From DATBGO01 sp036558005 (GTDB lineage Bacteria > Actinomycetota > Actinomycetes > Streptosporangiales > Streptosporangiaceae), in assembly GCA_036558005.1 (NCBI GenBank), contig DATBGO010000026.1, forward strand, positions 12,025-76,024: a stretch of 64,000 bases of DNA. Reading direction: 5' to 3'. Shown here one piece after another: positions 1-9,603 of this stretch. Position 1 is the stretch's first letter; each line of letters begins with the position of its first letter. Below the pieces are notes generated by a model, which saw only the letters and a program-made list of their open reading frames with translations, did not search any database and was not told the DNA's origin. Both the position numbers and the translations under genes were made by a program.

Positions 1-2304
1 GACTCCTACCGGCGGCTGATCCAGATGTTCGGCAAGACCGTGCTCGGCATCGAGGGCGAGGCGTTCGAGCACGCCATCGACTCGGCGAAAAAGGCCAAGG
101 GCACCAGCAACGACCTGGACCTGGACGCGGGCGACCTGCGCGGGCTGGTCGCCACGTTCAAGGACATCGTGCGCGAGCACTCGGGCCGCGACTTCCCGCA
201 GGATCCCAGGGACCAGATGGACCTGGCGGTCGAGGCGGTGTTCAACTCATGGAACGCCGACCGGGCCATCCTGTACCGGCGGCAGGAGCGGATTCCCGCT
301 GACCTGGGCACCGCCGTCAACATCGTGGCGATGGTGTTCGGCAACCTCGGCATGGACTCGGGCACCGGCGTGGCGTTCACCCGCGACCCGGGCAGCGGCC
401 AGCAGGGCGTCTACGGCGACTACCTGCAGAACGCCCAGGGCGAGGACGTGGTGGCCGGCATCCGCAACACGGTGCCGCTGCAGGACCTGGAGCAGATCGA
501 CGCCGCGTCCTACGGCCAGCTCATGGAGATCATGAGCACGCTGGAGAACCACTACAAGGACCTGTGCGACATCGAGTTCACGATCGAGCGCGGCAAGCTG
601 TGGATGCTGCAGACCCGGGTCGGCAAGCGGACCGCGGCCGCCGCCTTCCGGATCGCGATCCAGCTGGTCGAGCAGGGCCTGATCGTCATGGATGAGGCGC
701 TGACCCGGGTCACCGGCAGCCAGCTCGCCCAGCTGATGTTCCCCCGGTTCGACGCCAGCGGCAGCGTCCGGCAGATCACCAGGGGAGTGAGCGCGTCTCC
801 GGGTGCCGCGGTCGGCAGGGCGGTGTTCGACTCCGGCCGCGCGGTCGAGCAGGCAGCGGCCGGCCAGGACGTCATCCTGGTGCGGCGCGAGACCAACCCG
901 GACGACCTGCACGGGATGATCGCCGCCCGCGGCATCCTGACCAGCCGCGGCGGCAAGACCAGCCACGCCGCGGTGGTCGCCCGCGGGATGGGCAAGACCT
1001 GCGTCTGCGGCGCCGACGAGCTGGAAGTCGACCTGGCCGGGCGCAAGTTCTCCGGTCCTGGCGGGCTGACCGTCAGCGAAGGCGACGTGATCTCGATCGA
1101 CGGCACCTCTGGCGCGGTCTACCTCGGCCAGGTCGACGTCGTTCCTTCGCCGGTGGTCGAGTATTTCGAAGGCGGCCTCGCCCCGCAGTCCGACGAGCTG
1201 GTCAGTGCCGTGGACCAGCTCATGGGGCACGCTGACGCGCGGCGGCGGCTGAAGGTGCGGACGAACTCCGACACCGGCGAGGACTCCGCCCGCGCGGTCC
1301 GGTTCGGCGCCGAGGGCATCGGCCTGACCAGGACCGAGCACATGTTCCTCGGCGAGCGCCGGCAGCTGGTCGAGCGGCTGATCCTGGCCGAGGACGAGCA
1401 GACCAGGCAGGCGGCGCTGGACGCGCTGGAGCCGCTGCAGCGCGGCGACTTCGTGGAGATCTTCACCGCCATGGACGGCCTGCCGGTCACCATCCGGCTG
1501 CTGGACCCGCCGCTGCACGAGTTCCTGCCCGACCTGACCGAGCTGTCGGTCAAGATCGCGCTGGCCGGGGACGCGGCGACGGAGAAGGACCGCAAGCTGC
1601 TGGACGCGGTCCGGCGGCTGCACGAGCAGAACCCGATGCTCGGGCTGCGCGGCGTCCGCCTGGGCCTGGTCATCCCCGGCCTGTACGAGATGCAGGTCCG
1701 CGCCATCGCCCAGGCCGCCGCCGACCGGGTCGCGGCCGGCGGTGACCCGCGCCCGGAGATCATGATCCCGCTGGTCGGCGCCGTGCAGGAGCTGGAGGCC
1801 GCGCGCGAGGAGACCGAACAGGTGCTGGCCGACGTCGCCGCGCGCACCGGGACCAGCGTGCACACGCTGATCGGCACGATGATCGAGGTCCCCCGGGCCG
1901 CGCTGACGGCCGGGCAGATCGCACAGGCCGCGGAGTTCTTCTCGTTCGGCACCAATGACCTCACCCAGATGGGCTGGGGCTTCTCCCGTGACGACGTGGA
2001 GGGCTCGTTCTTCAGCCGGTACATCGAGCTCGGCGTGTTCGGCGTCTCGCCGTTCGAGACCCTGGACGCCGACGGCGTCGGCCGGCTGGTCAGGATCGCC
2101 GTCGAAGAGGGCCGGGCCACCCGCCCGGACCTGAAGATCGGCATCTGCGGCGAGCATGGCGGCGACCCCGAGTCGGTGCACTTCTTCCACCAGGCTGGCC
2201 TCGACTACGTCTCGTGCTCGCCGTTCCGGGTGCCCGTCGCCCGGCTCGAAGCGGGCCGGGCCGCGGTGGCGGAGGCTCAGGCCGGGACCAGCGACAGCCG
2301 CTGA
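1..2304 (+). CDS. ppdK: Pyruvate, phosphate dikinase (5' end outside window)
   Basis: Interconverts pyruvate + ATP + Pi and PEP + AMP + PPi in the cytoplasm. The frame is open from base 1 (Asp-Ser-Tyr-Arg), so about 120 N-terminal residues lie upstream; 767 residues are present against roughly 880-900 in the family. Seen here are the rest of the ATP-binding region, the phosphohistidine domain with GGKTSHAAV (His codon at 964-966), and the C-terminal PEP-binding TIM barrel with GLTRTEHMF, FGTNDLTQMGWGFSRDD and GICGEHGG, whose Cys codon at 2146-2148 is the expected catalytic acid. dgt begins 19 bases after the stop, so the two are probably co-transcribed. Identification is firm. Confidence 0.97.
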   Translation, partial: DSYRRLIQMFGKTVLGIEGEAFEHAIDSAKKAKGTSNDLDLDAGDLRGLVATFKDIVREHSGRDFPQDPRDQMDLAVEAVFNSWNADRAILYRRQERIPADLGTAVNIVAMVFGNLGMDSGTGVAFTRDPGSGQQGVYGDYLQNAQGEDVVAGIRNTVPLQDLEQIDAASYGQLMEIMSTLENHYKDLCDIEFTIERGKLWMLQTRVGKRTAAAAFRIAIQLVEQGLIVMDEALTRVTGSQLAQLMFPRFDASGSVRQITRGVSASPGAAVGRAVFDSGRAVEQAAAGQDVILVRRETNPDDLHGMIAARGILTSRGGKTSHAAVVARGMGKTCVCGADELEVDLAGRKFSGPGGLTVSEGDVISIDGTSGAVYLGQVDVVPSPVVEYFEGGLAPQSDELVSAVDQLMGHADARRRLKVRTNSDTGEDSARAVRFGAEGIGLTRTEHMFLGERRQLVERLILAEDEQTRQAALDALEPLQRGDFVEIFTAMDGLPVTIRLLDPPLHEFLPDLTELSVKIALAGDAATEKDRKLLDAVRRLHEQNPMLGLRGVRLGLVIPGLYEMQVRAIAQAAADRVAAGGDPRPEIMIPLVGAVQELEAAREETEQVLADVAARTGTSVHTLIGTMIEVPRAALTAGQIAQAAEFFSFGTNDLTQMGWGFSRDDVEGSFFSRYIELGVFGVSPFETLDADGVGRLVRIAVEEGRATRPDLKIGICGEHGGDPESVHFFHQAGLDYVSCSPFRVPVARLEAGRAAVAEAQAGTSDSR

Positions 2305-2323
2305 TGCCCGGTCTCGCGGGCCG

Positions 2324-3616
2324 GTGACCAGCGGCTACGACAGCCATGCTCAGGCACGCATCGTGCCAGAGCAGGGCAGCCGGCACCCGTGGCGCGGTGA
2401 GTTCGAGCGGGACCGCGCCCGGGTGCTGCACAGCTCGGCGCTGCGCAGGCTGGCGGCCAAGACGCAAGTGCTCGAGGTCGGCTCCGGCGACTTCCCGCGG
2501 ACCAGGCTCACCCACTCGCTGGAGTGCGCCCAGATCGGGCGGGAGTTCGGCGCGGTGCTCGGCTGCGATCCCGACCTGGTCGACGCCGCCTGCCTCGCGC
2601 ACGATCTGGGGCATCCGCCGTTCGGCCACAACGGCGAGCAGGCGCTGGCCAGCCTGGCGGCCGGGTGCGGCGGGTTCGAGGGAAACGCGCAGAGCTTCCG
2701 GCTGCTGACCCGGCTGGAGGCGAAGGTGCCCGGGGCCGGACTGAACCTGACCAGGGCGGCGCTGGACGCCACCTTGAAATACCCGTGGGGCGCCGGGTCC
2801 GGCCAGGCCAAGTTCGGCTACTACGAGGACGACGCCACGGCGCTGCGCTGGATCAGGGAAGGCGCGCCGGACGGCAGGCCCTGCCTGGAGGCCCAGGTCA
2901 TGGACTGGGCCGACGACGTCGCCTACTCCGTGCACGACCTGGAAGACGGCCTGCAGACCGGCATGATCACGCTGCCCGCGCTGCGGGACCCGGCCGGGCG
3001 GCGGGCGGTCGCCGAGCTCACCCTGGCCAGCTACTGCCCGCCTGACTGGGTGAGCCTGGATGAGCTGTGCGAGGTGTTCGCCGGCCTGCTCAGGCTGCCC
3101 GCCTGGCCGGCCGAGTTCGACGGCGGCCCCATGTCGCTGGCCGCGGTCAAGCACCTGACCAGCGAGCTGATCAGCCGGTTCTGCGACGCGGCGCAGGACG
3201 CGACGCTGGCCGCGGCCGGCCGGGAGCCGGGCGGCACTGCGCTGCCCGGCGGCAGCGCTGCGCCCGGCGGCGCGCCGGGGCGGCCCGCCCGCGGCCGGGC
3301 CCGGCTGACCAGGTACGCGGCCGACCTGGTGGTGCCGCGCCGGCAGCGGCTCGAGTGCGCGCTGCTCAAGGGGGTCACCGCGCACTACGTGATGAGCCGG
3401 GACGGGGTCGCCGCCACCCAGGCCCGGCAGCGCGAGCTGATCAGCGAGCTCGCTGCCGCGCTGCAGGCAGCGGCGCCGGACACGCTGGACCCGGTGCTGC
3501 GGCCCGCCTGGGCCGCGGCCGGCTCGCCGGCCGGGCAGCTGCGGGTGGTGATCGATCAGGTCGCCTCGCTGACCGACACCTCAGCCATTGCCTGGCACCA
3601 GCGGCTGTGCCAGTGA
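2324..3616 (+). CDS. dgt: Deoxyguanosinetriphosphate triphosphohydrolase-like protein
   Basis: HD-domain enzyme expected to remove triphosphate from dNTPs. Metal-binding HD signatures are visible: RLTHSLECAQ near residue 65 and HDLGHPPFGHNGEQ near residue 90, followed by MDWADDVAYSVHDLED. I chose the GTG at 2324 because conserved sequence (SGYDSHAQAR) begins at once; an in-frame start at 2156 would lie inside ppdK. The product is 430 residues, a normal length. A Gly/Pro/Ala-rich linker of about 30 residues (about 3217-3309) interrupts the C-terminal half. In actinomycetes this gene often lies near dnaG, as here. Confidence 0.93.
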   Translation: MTSGYDSHAQARIVPEQGSRHPWRGEFERDRARVLHSSALRRLAAKTQVLEVGSGDFPRTRLTHSLECAQIGREFGAVLGCDPDLVDAACLAHDLGHPPFGHNGEQALASLAAGCGGFEGNAQSFRLLTRLEAKVPGAGLNLTRAALDATLKYPWGAGSGQAKFGYYEDDATALRWIREGAPDGRPCLEAQVMDWADDVAYSVHDLEDGLQTGMITLPALRDPAGRRAVAELTLASYCPPDWVSLDELCEVFAGLLRLPAWPAEFDGGPMSLAAVKHLTSELISRFCDAAQDATLAAAGREPGGTALPGGSAAPGGAPGRPARGRARLTRYAADLVVPRRQRLECALLKGVTAHYVMSRDGVAATQARQRELISELAAALQAAAPDTLDPVLRPAWAAAGSPAGQLRVVIDQVASLTDTSAIAWHQRLCQ

Positions 3617-3667
3617 AAGCATGGATCTTCGTCGCCTGAACCGCCTTCGTCGCTTGAGGAGCAGTCC

Positions 3668-4894
3668 ATGCCTGGCAAACCTGCCTACGTGATAGCCGGA
3701 GCGAGCCTGGCGGGCGCCAAGGCCGCGCAGACGCTGCGGGAAGAGGGGTTCGACGGCTCGGTCGTGCTGATCGGCAGCGAGGAGCTGGCGCCCTACGAGC
3801 GGCCGCCGCTGTCCAAGGGCTTCCTGCTGGGCAAGGAGGAGGCTGACTCGGCCTACGTGCACGAGGAGGGCTGGTACGCCGCCAACGACGTTGACCTGCG
3901 GCTCGGTGTCACCGTCCGGGCCATCGACCGGGACGCGCGGCAGCTGACGCTGTCCGCTGGCGACCCGGTCAGCTACGACAAGCTGCTGATCACGACCGGC
4001 GCGTCGGCGCGCAGGCTCGCGGTTCCCGGCGGCGGCCTGGACGGGGTGCTGTACCTGCGGTCGCTGGCCGACTCCCAGCAGCTCAAGACGGCGCTGTCGG
4101 GCGGCGGCCGGGTCGTCATCGCCGGCGCTGGCTGGATCGGGCTGGAAACCGCCGCCGCCGCCCGGGAGTACGGCTGCGAGGTCACCATCGTCGAGCCGGA
4201 GTCAGGCGCGCTGTACCGGTCGGTCGGGCCTGAGCTCGGCGAGGTATTCGCCGGCCTGCACCGCAGTCACGGGGTGGTGTTCCGGTTCGGCGAGGGAGTG
4301 GCCGAGATCCGGGGCAGCGGCGGCAAGGTCACCGGCGTGGTCACCTCCGCCGACGAGGAGCTGCCCGCCGACCTGGTGATCGCCGCGATCGGGGTGGTGC
4401 CGAACGACGCGCTGGCGGCGGCGGCCGGGCTGGACACCGACAACGGGATCGTGGCCGACGAGGCGCTGCGCACGAGTGACCCGGGCATCTTCGCGGCCGG
4501 CGACGTGGCGAACGCGTTCAACCCGCTGCTCGGCCGCCGGATCAGGGTCGAGCACTGGGGGAACGCGCTGGCCGGCGGCCCGGCCGCGGCCAGGTCCATG
4601 CTCGGCAGGGACGTCTCCTATGACCTGGTGCCTTACTTCTTCAGCGACCAGTACGACCTGGGCATGGAGGCCGCCGGGCTGCCCGAGCCAGGCAACTACG
4701 ACCAGGTCGCCTACCGCGGCGACCCGGAGACGCTGGAGTTCATCGCGTTCTGGCTCAGCGACGGCGCGGTGGTGGCCGGGATGAACATCAACGTCTGGGA
4801 CGTCAACGACGACATCCAGGCCCTCATCCGCGCGGGCGACAGCGTCGACATCAGCCGCCTGGAGGACCCGGACGTGCCGCTCACCGAGCTGTGA
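3668..4894 (+). CDS. FAD-dependent NAD(P)H:ferredoxin-type reductase
   Basis: A 408-residue pyridine nucleotide-disulfide family reductase of the rubredoxin/ferredoxin reductase type. The N-terminal FAD-binding fold has GASLAGAKAA, close to the usual GxGxxG, then the PYERPPLSKG motif typical of ferredoxin reductases serving P450 or dioxygenase systems. The NAD(P)H fold has VVIAGAGWIGLE (about residue 155), the second FAD contact is FAAGDVA (about residue 275), and a reductase C-terminal domain follows. A GAGGAG ribosome-binding site precedes the ATG. No ferredoxin, P450 or dioxygenase gene is adjacent, so the redox partner is unknown. Confidence 0.92.
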   Translation: MPGKPAYVIAGASLAGAKAAQTLREEGFDGSVVLIGSEELAPYERPPLSKGFLLGKEEADSAYVHEEGWYAANDVDLRLGVTVRAIDRDARQLTLSAGDPVSYDKLLITTGASARRLAVPGGGLDGVLYLRSLADSQQLKTALSGGGRVVIAGAGWIGLETAAAAREYGCEVTIVEPESGALYRSVGPELGEVFAGLHRSHGVVFRFGEGVAEIRGSGGKVTGVVTSADEELPADLVIAAIGVVPNDALAAAAGLDTDNGIVADEALRTSDPGIFAAGDVANAFNPLLGRRIRVEHWGNALAGGPAAARSMLGRDVSYDLVPYFFSDQYDLGMEAAGLPEPGNYDQVAYRGDPETLEFIAFWLSDGAVVAGMNINVWDVNDDIQALIRAGDSVDISRLEDPDVPLTEL

Positions 4895-4916
4895 TCCCCC
4901 GTTCCGCGCCGTCACT

Positions 4917-4954
4917 AGCGGCATGATCGTGGTGACTGGTCAGTAAATGCCGCT
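4917..4954. terminator. Possible bidirectional terminator
   Basis: Arms AGCGGCAT (4917-4924) and ATGCCGCT (4947-4954) form a perfect 8-bp stem with a 22-base loop. They lie between the convergent reductase and HAD genes, where a terminator is expected. The loop is long and there is no T tract, so this is tentative. Confidence 0.35.
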
Positions 4955-4968
4955 GACGAACAACCAGA

Positions 4969-5703
4969 TCAAGGAGTCTGACTTGGCCGCAGCGGGGCGG
5001 GCGCCAGGATCTCGGTGAGCAACCGGGCGGTGTCGGTCAGGTCGGGCAGCACGCAGTGCGCCCCCGCCGCGGCGAGCTGGTCCGTGTCGTACTCGCCGGT
5101 GGCCACCGCGATCACCCGGGCGCCGGTGGCCAGCGCCGCCTCGACATCCAGCGGGGTGTCGCCGATCAGCACCGTCGCCTGGCCGCTGAAATCGGCGCCG
5201 TAGCCGCGGGCGGCGGCCAGCCGGGCGGCCGGGACCAGCTGGGCGCGGTCCTCGTGCAGGTCGCCGTAGGCGCCCGCGTCCAGGTCCAGCTGGCCGAGCA
5301 GGCCGAGCGCGCCGAGCTTGACCTCGGCCAGCCGCCTGATGTTGCCGGTCAGCAGCGACTGCACCACCAGGGTCCCTGGCCCGGCCAGGCCCGCCACCGC
5401 GGCCAGCGCCTCGGCCGCGCCGGGCAGCACCTGGCCGCGCTCGCGCAGCAGGCCGGCCATCTCATCGGCGCGCGCGGCCATGGTCGCCTGGAACGCGGGG
5501 ACGAGCGCGCGCGGGTCGGGCAGCCCGGCGGCGGTCAGCACCTCCAGCGCGATCGCGCTGTCCGTCCGGCCCGACAGCGTGCCCGTCCGCGGCGCCGCGC
5601 CGCCGAACATCTCGCGGAACGCCATCTCGTACAGCACCCGGCCCACCCGGGCCGGGTTGATCAGCGTGTAGTCGACATCCCAGAGCACGAGAATGCTGGC
5701 CAC
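4969..5703 (-). CDS. HAD-superfamily hydrolase (phosphoglycolate phosphatase-like)
   Basis: Predicted 244-residue cytoplasmic phosphatase. Motif I is WDVDYTLI at the N terminus, with the nucleophile and acid Asp residues in DxDxT; SGRTDS marks the cap region; the motif IV region is IGDTPLDVEAA, which binds magnesium. The GTG start at 5703 puts motif I about eight residues in, as usual for the family; a longer frame would run antisense into the dnaG start. The gene is divergent from dnaG with 113 bases between them. The substrate cannot be told from sequence. Confidence 0.88.
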   Translation of the reverse strand: MASILVLWDVDYTLINPARVGRVLYEMAFREMFGGAAPRTGTLSGRTDSAIALEVLTAAGLPDPRALVPAFQATMAARADEMAGLLRERGQVLPGAAEALAAVAGLAGPGTLVVQSLLTGNIRRLAEVKLGALGLLGQLDLDAGAYGDLHEDRAQLVPAARLAAARGYGADFSGQATVLIGDTPLDVEAALATGARVIAVATGEYDTDQLAAAGAHCVLPDLTDTARLLTEILAPAPLRPSQTP

Positions 5704-5816
5704 GGCCCGGAGGCTATCAGCTGCCGGCAACTGGTCCGTGGCTGGCACCGGCCGCGGGTGACGGCGGCGGGGACTAGACTCGCCGCGACGACAACAGGAG
5801 CGGGCAGGGGGCGGGC

Positions 5817-7742
5817 GTGGCAGGCCGGATCCGCGACGAGGACATCGCACTGGTCCGTGAGCGGTCGCCTGTCGAGGAGGTCATCGGGGAGTACCTCCAG
5901 CTGAAGAACGCGGGCGGCGGCTCGGTCAAGGGGCTGTGCCCGTTCCACGACGAGAAGACCCCCTCGTTCAACGTCACCCCGGCACGCGGGCTGTTCTACT
6001 GCTTCTCCTGCTCCGAGGGCGGCGACGTCATCAGGTTCATCCAGCTGATCGACCATCTCAGCTTCACCGAGGCGGTCGAGCGGCTGGCGGCCCGCGCGAA
6101 CATCGACCTGCGGTACGAGCAGGGCGGCCATGTGCCCGGCCAGGAACAGTCCCAGCGGCGCCGGCTGATCGAGGCGCACCGGGCGGCCGCGGAGTTCTAC
6201 ACCGAGCACCTGGCGGGCCCGGACGCCGCGGCCGGCCGGGCGTTCCTGTCCGCGCGCGGCTTCGAGCAGGCCGACGCGCAGCGATTCGGGGTCGGGCACG
6301 CGCCTGCCGGGTGGGACGCGCTCACCCGGCACCTGCGCGGCCGCGGCTTCACCGAGGCGGAACTGCTGCACGCAGGACTGGCCAGCCAGGGCAGGCGGGG
6401 CCCGATCGACAGGTTCCGCGGGCGGCTGATCTGGCCGATCAGGGACCTGAGCGGTGACGTGATCGCGTTCGGCGCCAGGAAGCTGCGCGAGGACGACGAC
6501 GGGCCCAAGTACCTGAACACGCCGGAGACCCCGCTGTTCAAGAAGAGCTCGGTGCTCTACGGTGCCGACCTGGCCAAGCGTGACATCGCGCAGCGCCGGC
6601 AGGCGGTCATCGTGGAGGGCTACACCGACGTGATGGCCTGCCACCTGGCGGGCGTGACGACCGCGGTGGCGACCAGCGGCACCTCGTTCGGCGAAGGCCA
6701 CATCAAGATCATCCGGAGGCTGCTGTCGGACGCCGACTGGCAGCGCGGCGAGGTCATCTTCACCTTCGACGGGGACAGCGCGGGGCAGCGCGCGGCGCTG
6801 CGGGCGTTCGAGATGGAGGAGAAGTTCGTCACCCAGACCTTCGTCTGCGTGCAGGAAGACGGCCTGGACCCGTGTGACCTGCGATCCAAGCAGGGCGACG
6901 GGGCGGTGCGCGATCTGGTCGCCCGCCGGGTGCCGCTGTATGAGTTCGCGATCCGCCGGGCGTTCGCGGACTTCGACCTGGACAGCGCGGAAGGCAAGCT
7001 GGCCGGCCTGGACGCCGCCGCGGACGTGATCGCCCGGATCAAGGACGACGGCCTGCGCAAGGTCTACACCGGCTACCTGGACCGCTGGCTCGGGCTGATG
7101 GACGAGCAGCTGGTGCTGACGCGGGTCAACGAGCACATCCGGCGGACCCGGCGGGCCGGGCCCCGGCAGCGCCCGCCGGCCAGGCCAGGCCCGCAGCCGG
7201 CCTCCGGGCCAGCCGCCGAGCCGGCCCGGCGGGATCGCCCGGAGCGGCCCTATGAGCTGGCCGACCCGGTCATCCAGGCCGAGCGCGAGGCGCTAAAGCT
7301 CGCGCTGCAGCGGCCGGCGCTGTGCGGGCCGGTCTTCGACGAGCTCGAGCCGGGGTCGTTCAGCGCGCAGCCCCACGCCGAGCTGTTCGAGCTGATCGCG
7401 CGCTGCGGCGGCACCGGCGCGGCGCCGGGCGGACGGGACTGGACCGAGCGGCTGCGCGAGGCCGCGGCCGACGACCGGGCCAGGGCGTTCGTGACCCAGC
7501 TCGCGGTCGAGCCCGCGCACGTGCCGCGCGCCGACGGCGAGCCGGACGCCAGGTACGCCGACGCCGTGCTGGCCAGGATCGGGCAACTGTCGGTGAGCAG
7601 GAGAATCGCGGCCGTGAAGTCGCGGCTGCAGCGACTCAACCCGGTCGCTGAGACAGCCGAGTACAACCGGTTGTTTGGGGACCTTGTGGCGCTTGAGCAG
7701 CGGCATAAGGTGCTGGGCGAGCGCGCGTCCGGTGCTCTGTGA
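5817..7742 (+). CDS. dnaG: DNA primase
   Basis: Makes RNA primers at the replication fork. The N-terminal CHC2 zinc finger is clear: CPFHDEKTPSFNV followed by FYCFSCSEGGD (about residues 40-70). The Toprim core carries IVEGYTDVMAC (about residue 265) and FTFDGDSAGQRAA (about residue 320). A Pro/Ala/Arg-rich linker (about 445-480) precedes a C-terminal region expected to bind the replicative helicase. Length is 641 residues, normal for actinobacteria. The GTG start has a purine-rich GCAGGGGG just upstream. The order dnaG then sigma factor is a classic macromolecular-synthesis arrangement. Confidence 0.98.
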   Translation: MAGRIRDEDIALVRERSPVEEVIGEYLQLKNAGGGSVKGLCPFHDEKTPSFNVTPARGLFYCFSCSEGGDVIRFIQLIDHLSFTEAVERLAARANIDLRYEQGGHVPGQEQSQRRRLIEAHRAAAEFYTEHLAGPDAAAGRAFLSARGFEQADAQRFGVGHAPAGWDALTRHLRGRGFTEAELLHAGLASQGRRGPIDRFRGRLIWPIRDLSGDVIAFGARKLREDDDGPKYLNTPETPLFKKSSVLYGADLAKRDIAQRRQAVIVEGYTDVMACHLAGVTTAVATSGTSFGEGHIKIIRRLLSDADWQRGEVIFTFDGDSAGQRAALRAFEMEEKFVTQTFVCVQEDGLDPCDLRSKQGDGAVRDLVARRVPLYEFAIRRAFADFDLDSAEGKLAGLDAAADVIARIKDDGLRKVYTGYLDRWLGLMDEQLVLTRVNEHIRRTRRAGPRQRPPARPGPQPASGPAAEPARRDRPERPYELADPVIQAEREALKLALQRPALCGPVFDELEPGSFSAQPHAELFELIARCGGTGAAPGGRDWTERLREAAADDRARAFVTQLAVEPAHVPRADGEPDARYADAVLARIGQLSVSRRIAAVKSRLQRLNPVAETAEYNRLFGDLVALEQRHKVLGERASGAL

Positions 7743-7836
7743 CGCTTTGAGCACGTTAGTCGGCTCAGCGTTACTACCGGGAAGGTGACAATATTAGAGC
7801 GCTCCTGAACAGGGGTTCTGACGCACACTGGTCTGC

Positions 7837-8997
7837 ATGAGCCTTGCGGTTCTACCTCCCGTAGACGATGTGACCGACCTAGTAGCACGGGCCAGGGAAC
7901 GCGGCGCCGTCGCGATGAACGACCTGGCTGCCGTGCTCGAACGATGCGATCTCCCCCCGGACGCCGTTGACGGCGTGCTGCGGCTGCTGGCCGAAGAGGG
8001 CGTCGAGGTCATCGAGGAGGCGCCCGCGGAGGAGCCGGAAGAGCTGCGCCGGGTCGGCCAGCCCGACCCTGGCAAGCGCGCGGCCACCGGTGACCTGGTC
8101 CGGATCTACCTGCGGGAGATCGGCCGGGTACCGCTGCTGACCGCGCAGGACGAGGTGGACCTGGCCAAGGCGATCGAGGCGGGCCTGTTCGCGGGGGAGA
8201 TGCTGCAGCGCGGCGAGCTGAACTGCGGTGAGCCGGGTGCCGAGATCGCCGAGCTCACCCTGCTCGCGGCCGACGGGGTGCGGGCCAAGCAGCGGCTGAT
8301 CGAGGCGAACCTGCGGCTGGTGGTGTCGATCGCCAAGCGCTACATCGGCCGCGGCATGGTGTTCCTCGACCTGATCCAGGAGGGCAACCTCGGCCTGATC
8401 CGCGCGGTCGAGAAGTTCGACTACACCAAGGGCTACAAGTTCTCTACGTACGCGACCTGGTGGATCAGGCAGGCCATCACCCGGGCCATCGCCGATCAGG
8501 CGCGGACCATCCGGATCCCGGTGCACATGGTCGAGACCATCAACAAGATGGCCAGGATCCAGCGCCAGCTGCACCAGGACCTGGGCCGGGAGGCCACCCC
8601 GGATGAGGTCGCGCACGAGATGGGCCTGCACCCCGAGCGGGTCGCGGAGATCCAGCGGATCGCCCAGGAGCCGGTCTCACTGCAGTCGCCGATCGGCGAG
8701 GAAGACTCTGACCTCGGTGACTTCATCGAGGACGCGGACGCGGTGGTGCCGATGGAGGCGGCCGCGTTCATCATGCTGCAGGACCAGCTGGAGCAGGTGC
8801 TCGACAACCTGACCCTGCGCGAGCAGCGCATCATCCAGCTCAGGTTCGGGCTGACCGACGGGCACCCGCGCACGCTGGAGGAGGTCGGCCGCGAGTTCGG
8901 GGTGACCAGGGAGCGGATCCGGCAGATCGAGTCCAAGACGCTGGCCAAGCTCCGCCACCCCAGCCGGGCCCAGATGCTGCGCGAGTACCTGGCCTGA
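7837..8997 (+). CDS. rpoD: RNA polymerase sigma factor, RpoD/Hrd type
   Basis: A 386-residue sigma-70 family protein. The acidic N-terminal part (residues 1-85) resembles region 1.1. Region 1.2 has GDLVRIYLREIGRVPLLT; region 2 has FDYTKGYKFSTYATWWIRQA, the conserved core-binding and -10 recognition segment; region 4.2 has VTRERIRQIESKTLAKLRHP. It lies 94 bases downstream of dnaG. No good Shine-Dalgarno is visible before the ATG. A weak TTACTA (7771)/TATTAG (7792) pair with a 15-base spacer could be a promoter. Whether it is the principal or an alternative Hrd sigma cannot be decided from this window. Confidence 0.93.
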   Translation: MSLAVLPPVDDVTDLVARARERGAVAMNDLAAVLERCDLPPDAVDGVLRLLAEEGVEVIEEAPAEEPEELRRVGQPDPGKRAATGDLVRIYLREIGRVPLLTAQDEVDLAKAIEAGLFAGEMLQRGELNCGEPGAEIAELTLLAADGVRAKQRLIEANLRLVVSIAKRYIGRGMVFLDLIQEGNLGLIRAVEKFDYTKGYKFSTYATWWIRQAITRAIADQARTIRIPVHMVETINKMARIQRQLHQDLGREATPDEVAHEMGLHPERVAEIQRIAQEPVSLQSPIGEEDSDLGDFIEDADAVVPMEAAAFIMLQDQLEQVLDNLTLREQRIIQLRFGLTDGHPRTLEEVGREFGVTRERIRQIESKTLAKLRHPSRAQMLREYLA

Positions 8998-9003
8998 CCG
9001 GGC

Positions 9004-9020
9004 AGCCCGCGTCGCGGGCT
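9004..9020. terminator. Hairpin terminator between convergent genes
   Basis: AGCCCGC, loop GTC, GCGGGCT: a perfect 7-bp GC-rich stem immediately after the sigma-factor stop and before the stop of the convergent small gene. There is no T tract, which is common in high-GC actinobacteria. Confidence 0.55.
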
Positions 9021-9037
9021 AGCGCCGGGCCAGCGGG

Positions 9038-9379
9038 TCAGCCGGACTTGCGGCGCGGCTTGTCCCTCGCCGCGGCCAGGGACTGATCGCCGGGGCCGTC
9101 CACGCTGCCGTTGGCGTCGCGCTTGCGGTCGCCCCGCCCGGCCGACTTGGCCATGCCGGGTATCCGGCCCTTGACCTGGTCGGTGACCTTCTGGCCCGCG
9201 GTCTTGGCGAACTCGACGGTCTGGGCCTGCAGCGCGCCCGCTGCCTGCTGCACGGCGGGATTGTCGGCGGCCGACCTGGCGAGCTTCTTGAGCTGTTCGT
9301 AGCGCTCGCGGCCAGCGCGGGCGCCGACCACGAAGCCGGCGGCCAGGCCGCTGAGGAATGCCATCCGGTACTTGTGCAT
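9038..9379 (-). CDS. Small YtxH-like protein
   Basis: 113 residues. The N terminus has a short hydrophobic stretch (MAFLSGLAAGFVVGARAG) followed by RERYEQLKKLARSAADNPAV, a pattern common in actinobacterial YtxH-like or uncharacterised proteins. The rest is amphipathic and then basic (KPRRKSG end). The GGGAGAGG ribosome-binding site sits just before the ATG. It is convergent with the sigma-factor gene and shares the hairpin between them. Function unknown; a membrane-associated protein is likely. Confidence 0.8.
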   Translation of the reverse strand: MHKYRMAFLSGLAAGFVVGARAGRERYEQLKKLARSAADNPAVQQAAGALQAQTVEFAKTAGQKVTDQVKGRIPGMAKSAGRGDRKRDANGSVDGPGDQSLAAARDKPRRKSG

Positions 9380-9603
9380 CTCAACCTCTCCCGAGATGTC
9401 GTCCAGCGCGGCGGGCCCCCGCCCCGCTCGCCACCCCGCGCTGGGCTGACTTCCCGGTCATGCCCAGCGCAAACGCTAGTTATTCGCCAGCCGCTTCCCA
9501 GCAGGGCGTTCGGCGCACCGGGCACCGGCCCGGGTGCGCTAACCTAGTGCCGGCGACACCGATACGGCAGAGATCACCTGGTCTGCCGGATCTGGCGGTC
9601 CGG

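Noticed and set aside
247..2190. Long open frame antisense to ppdK
   Set aside because: Its translation is Arg/Gly/His-rich low-complexity sequence with no domain, and the plus-strand ppdK is unmistakable; open antisense frames are expected at this GC content.
5056..5904. Open frame antisense to the HAD gene and running into dnaG
   Set aside because: Arg/Gly/Ala-rich shadow with no family resemblance; overlaps two well-supported genes.
7771..7797. TTACTA/TATTAG promoter for the sigma factor
   Set aside because: The spacer is only 15 bases and both hexamers are weak; mentioned only in the gene entry.
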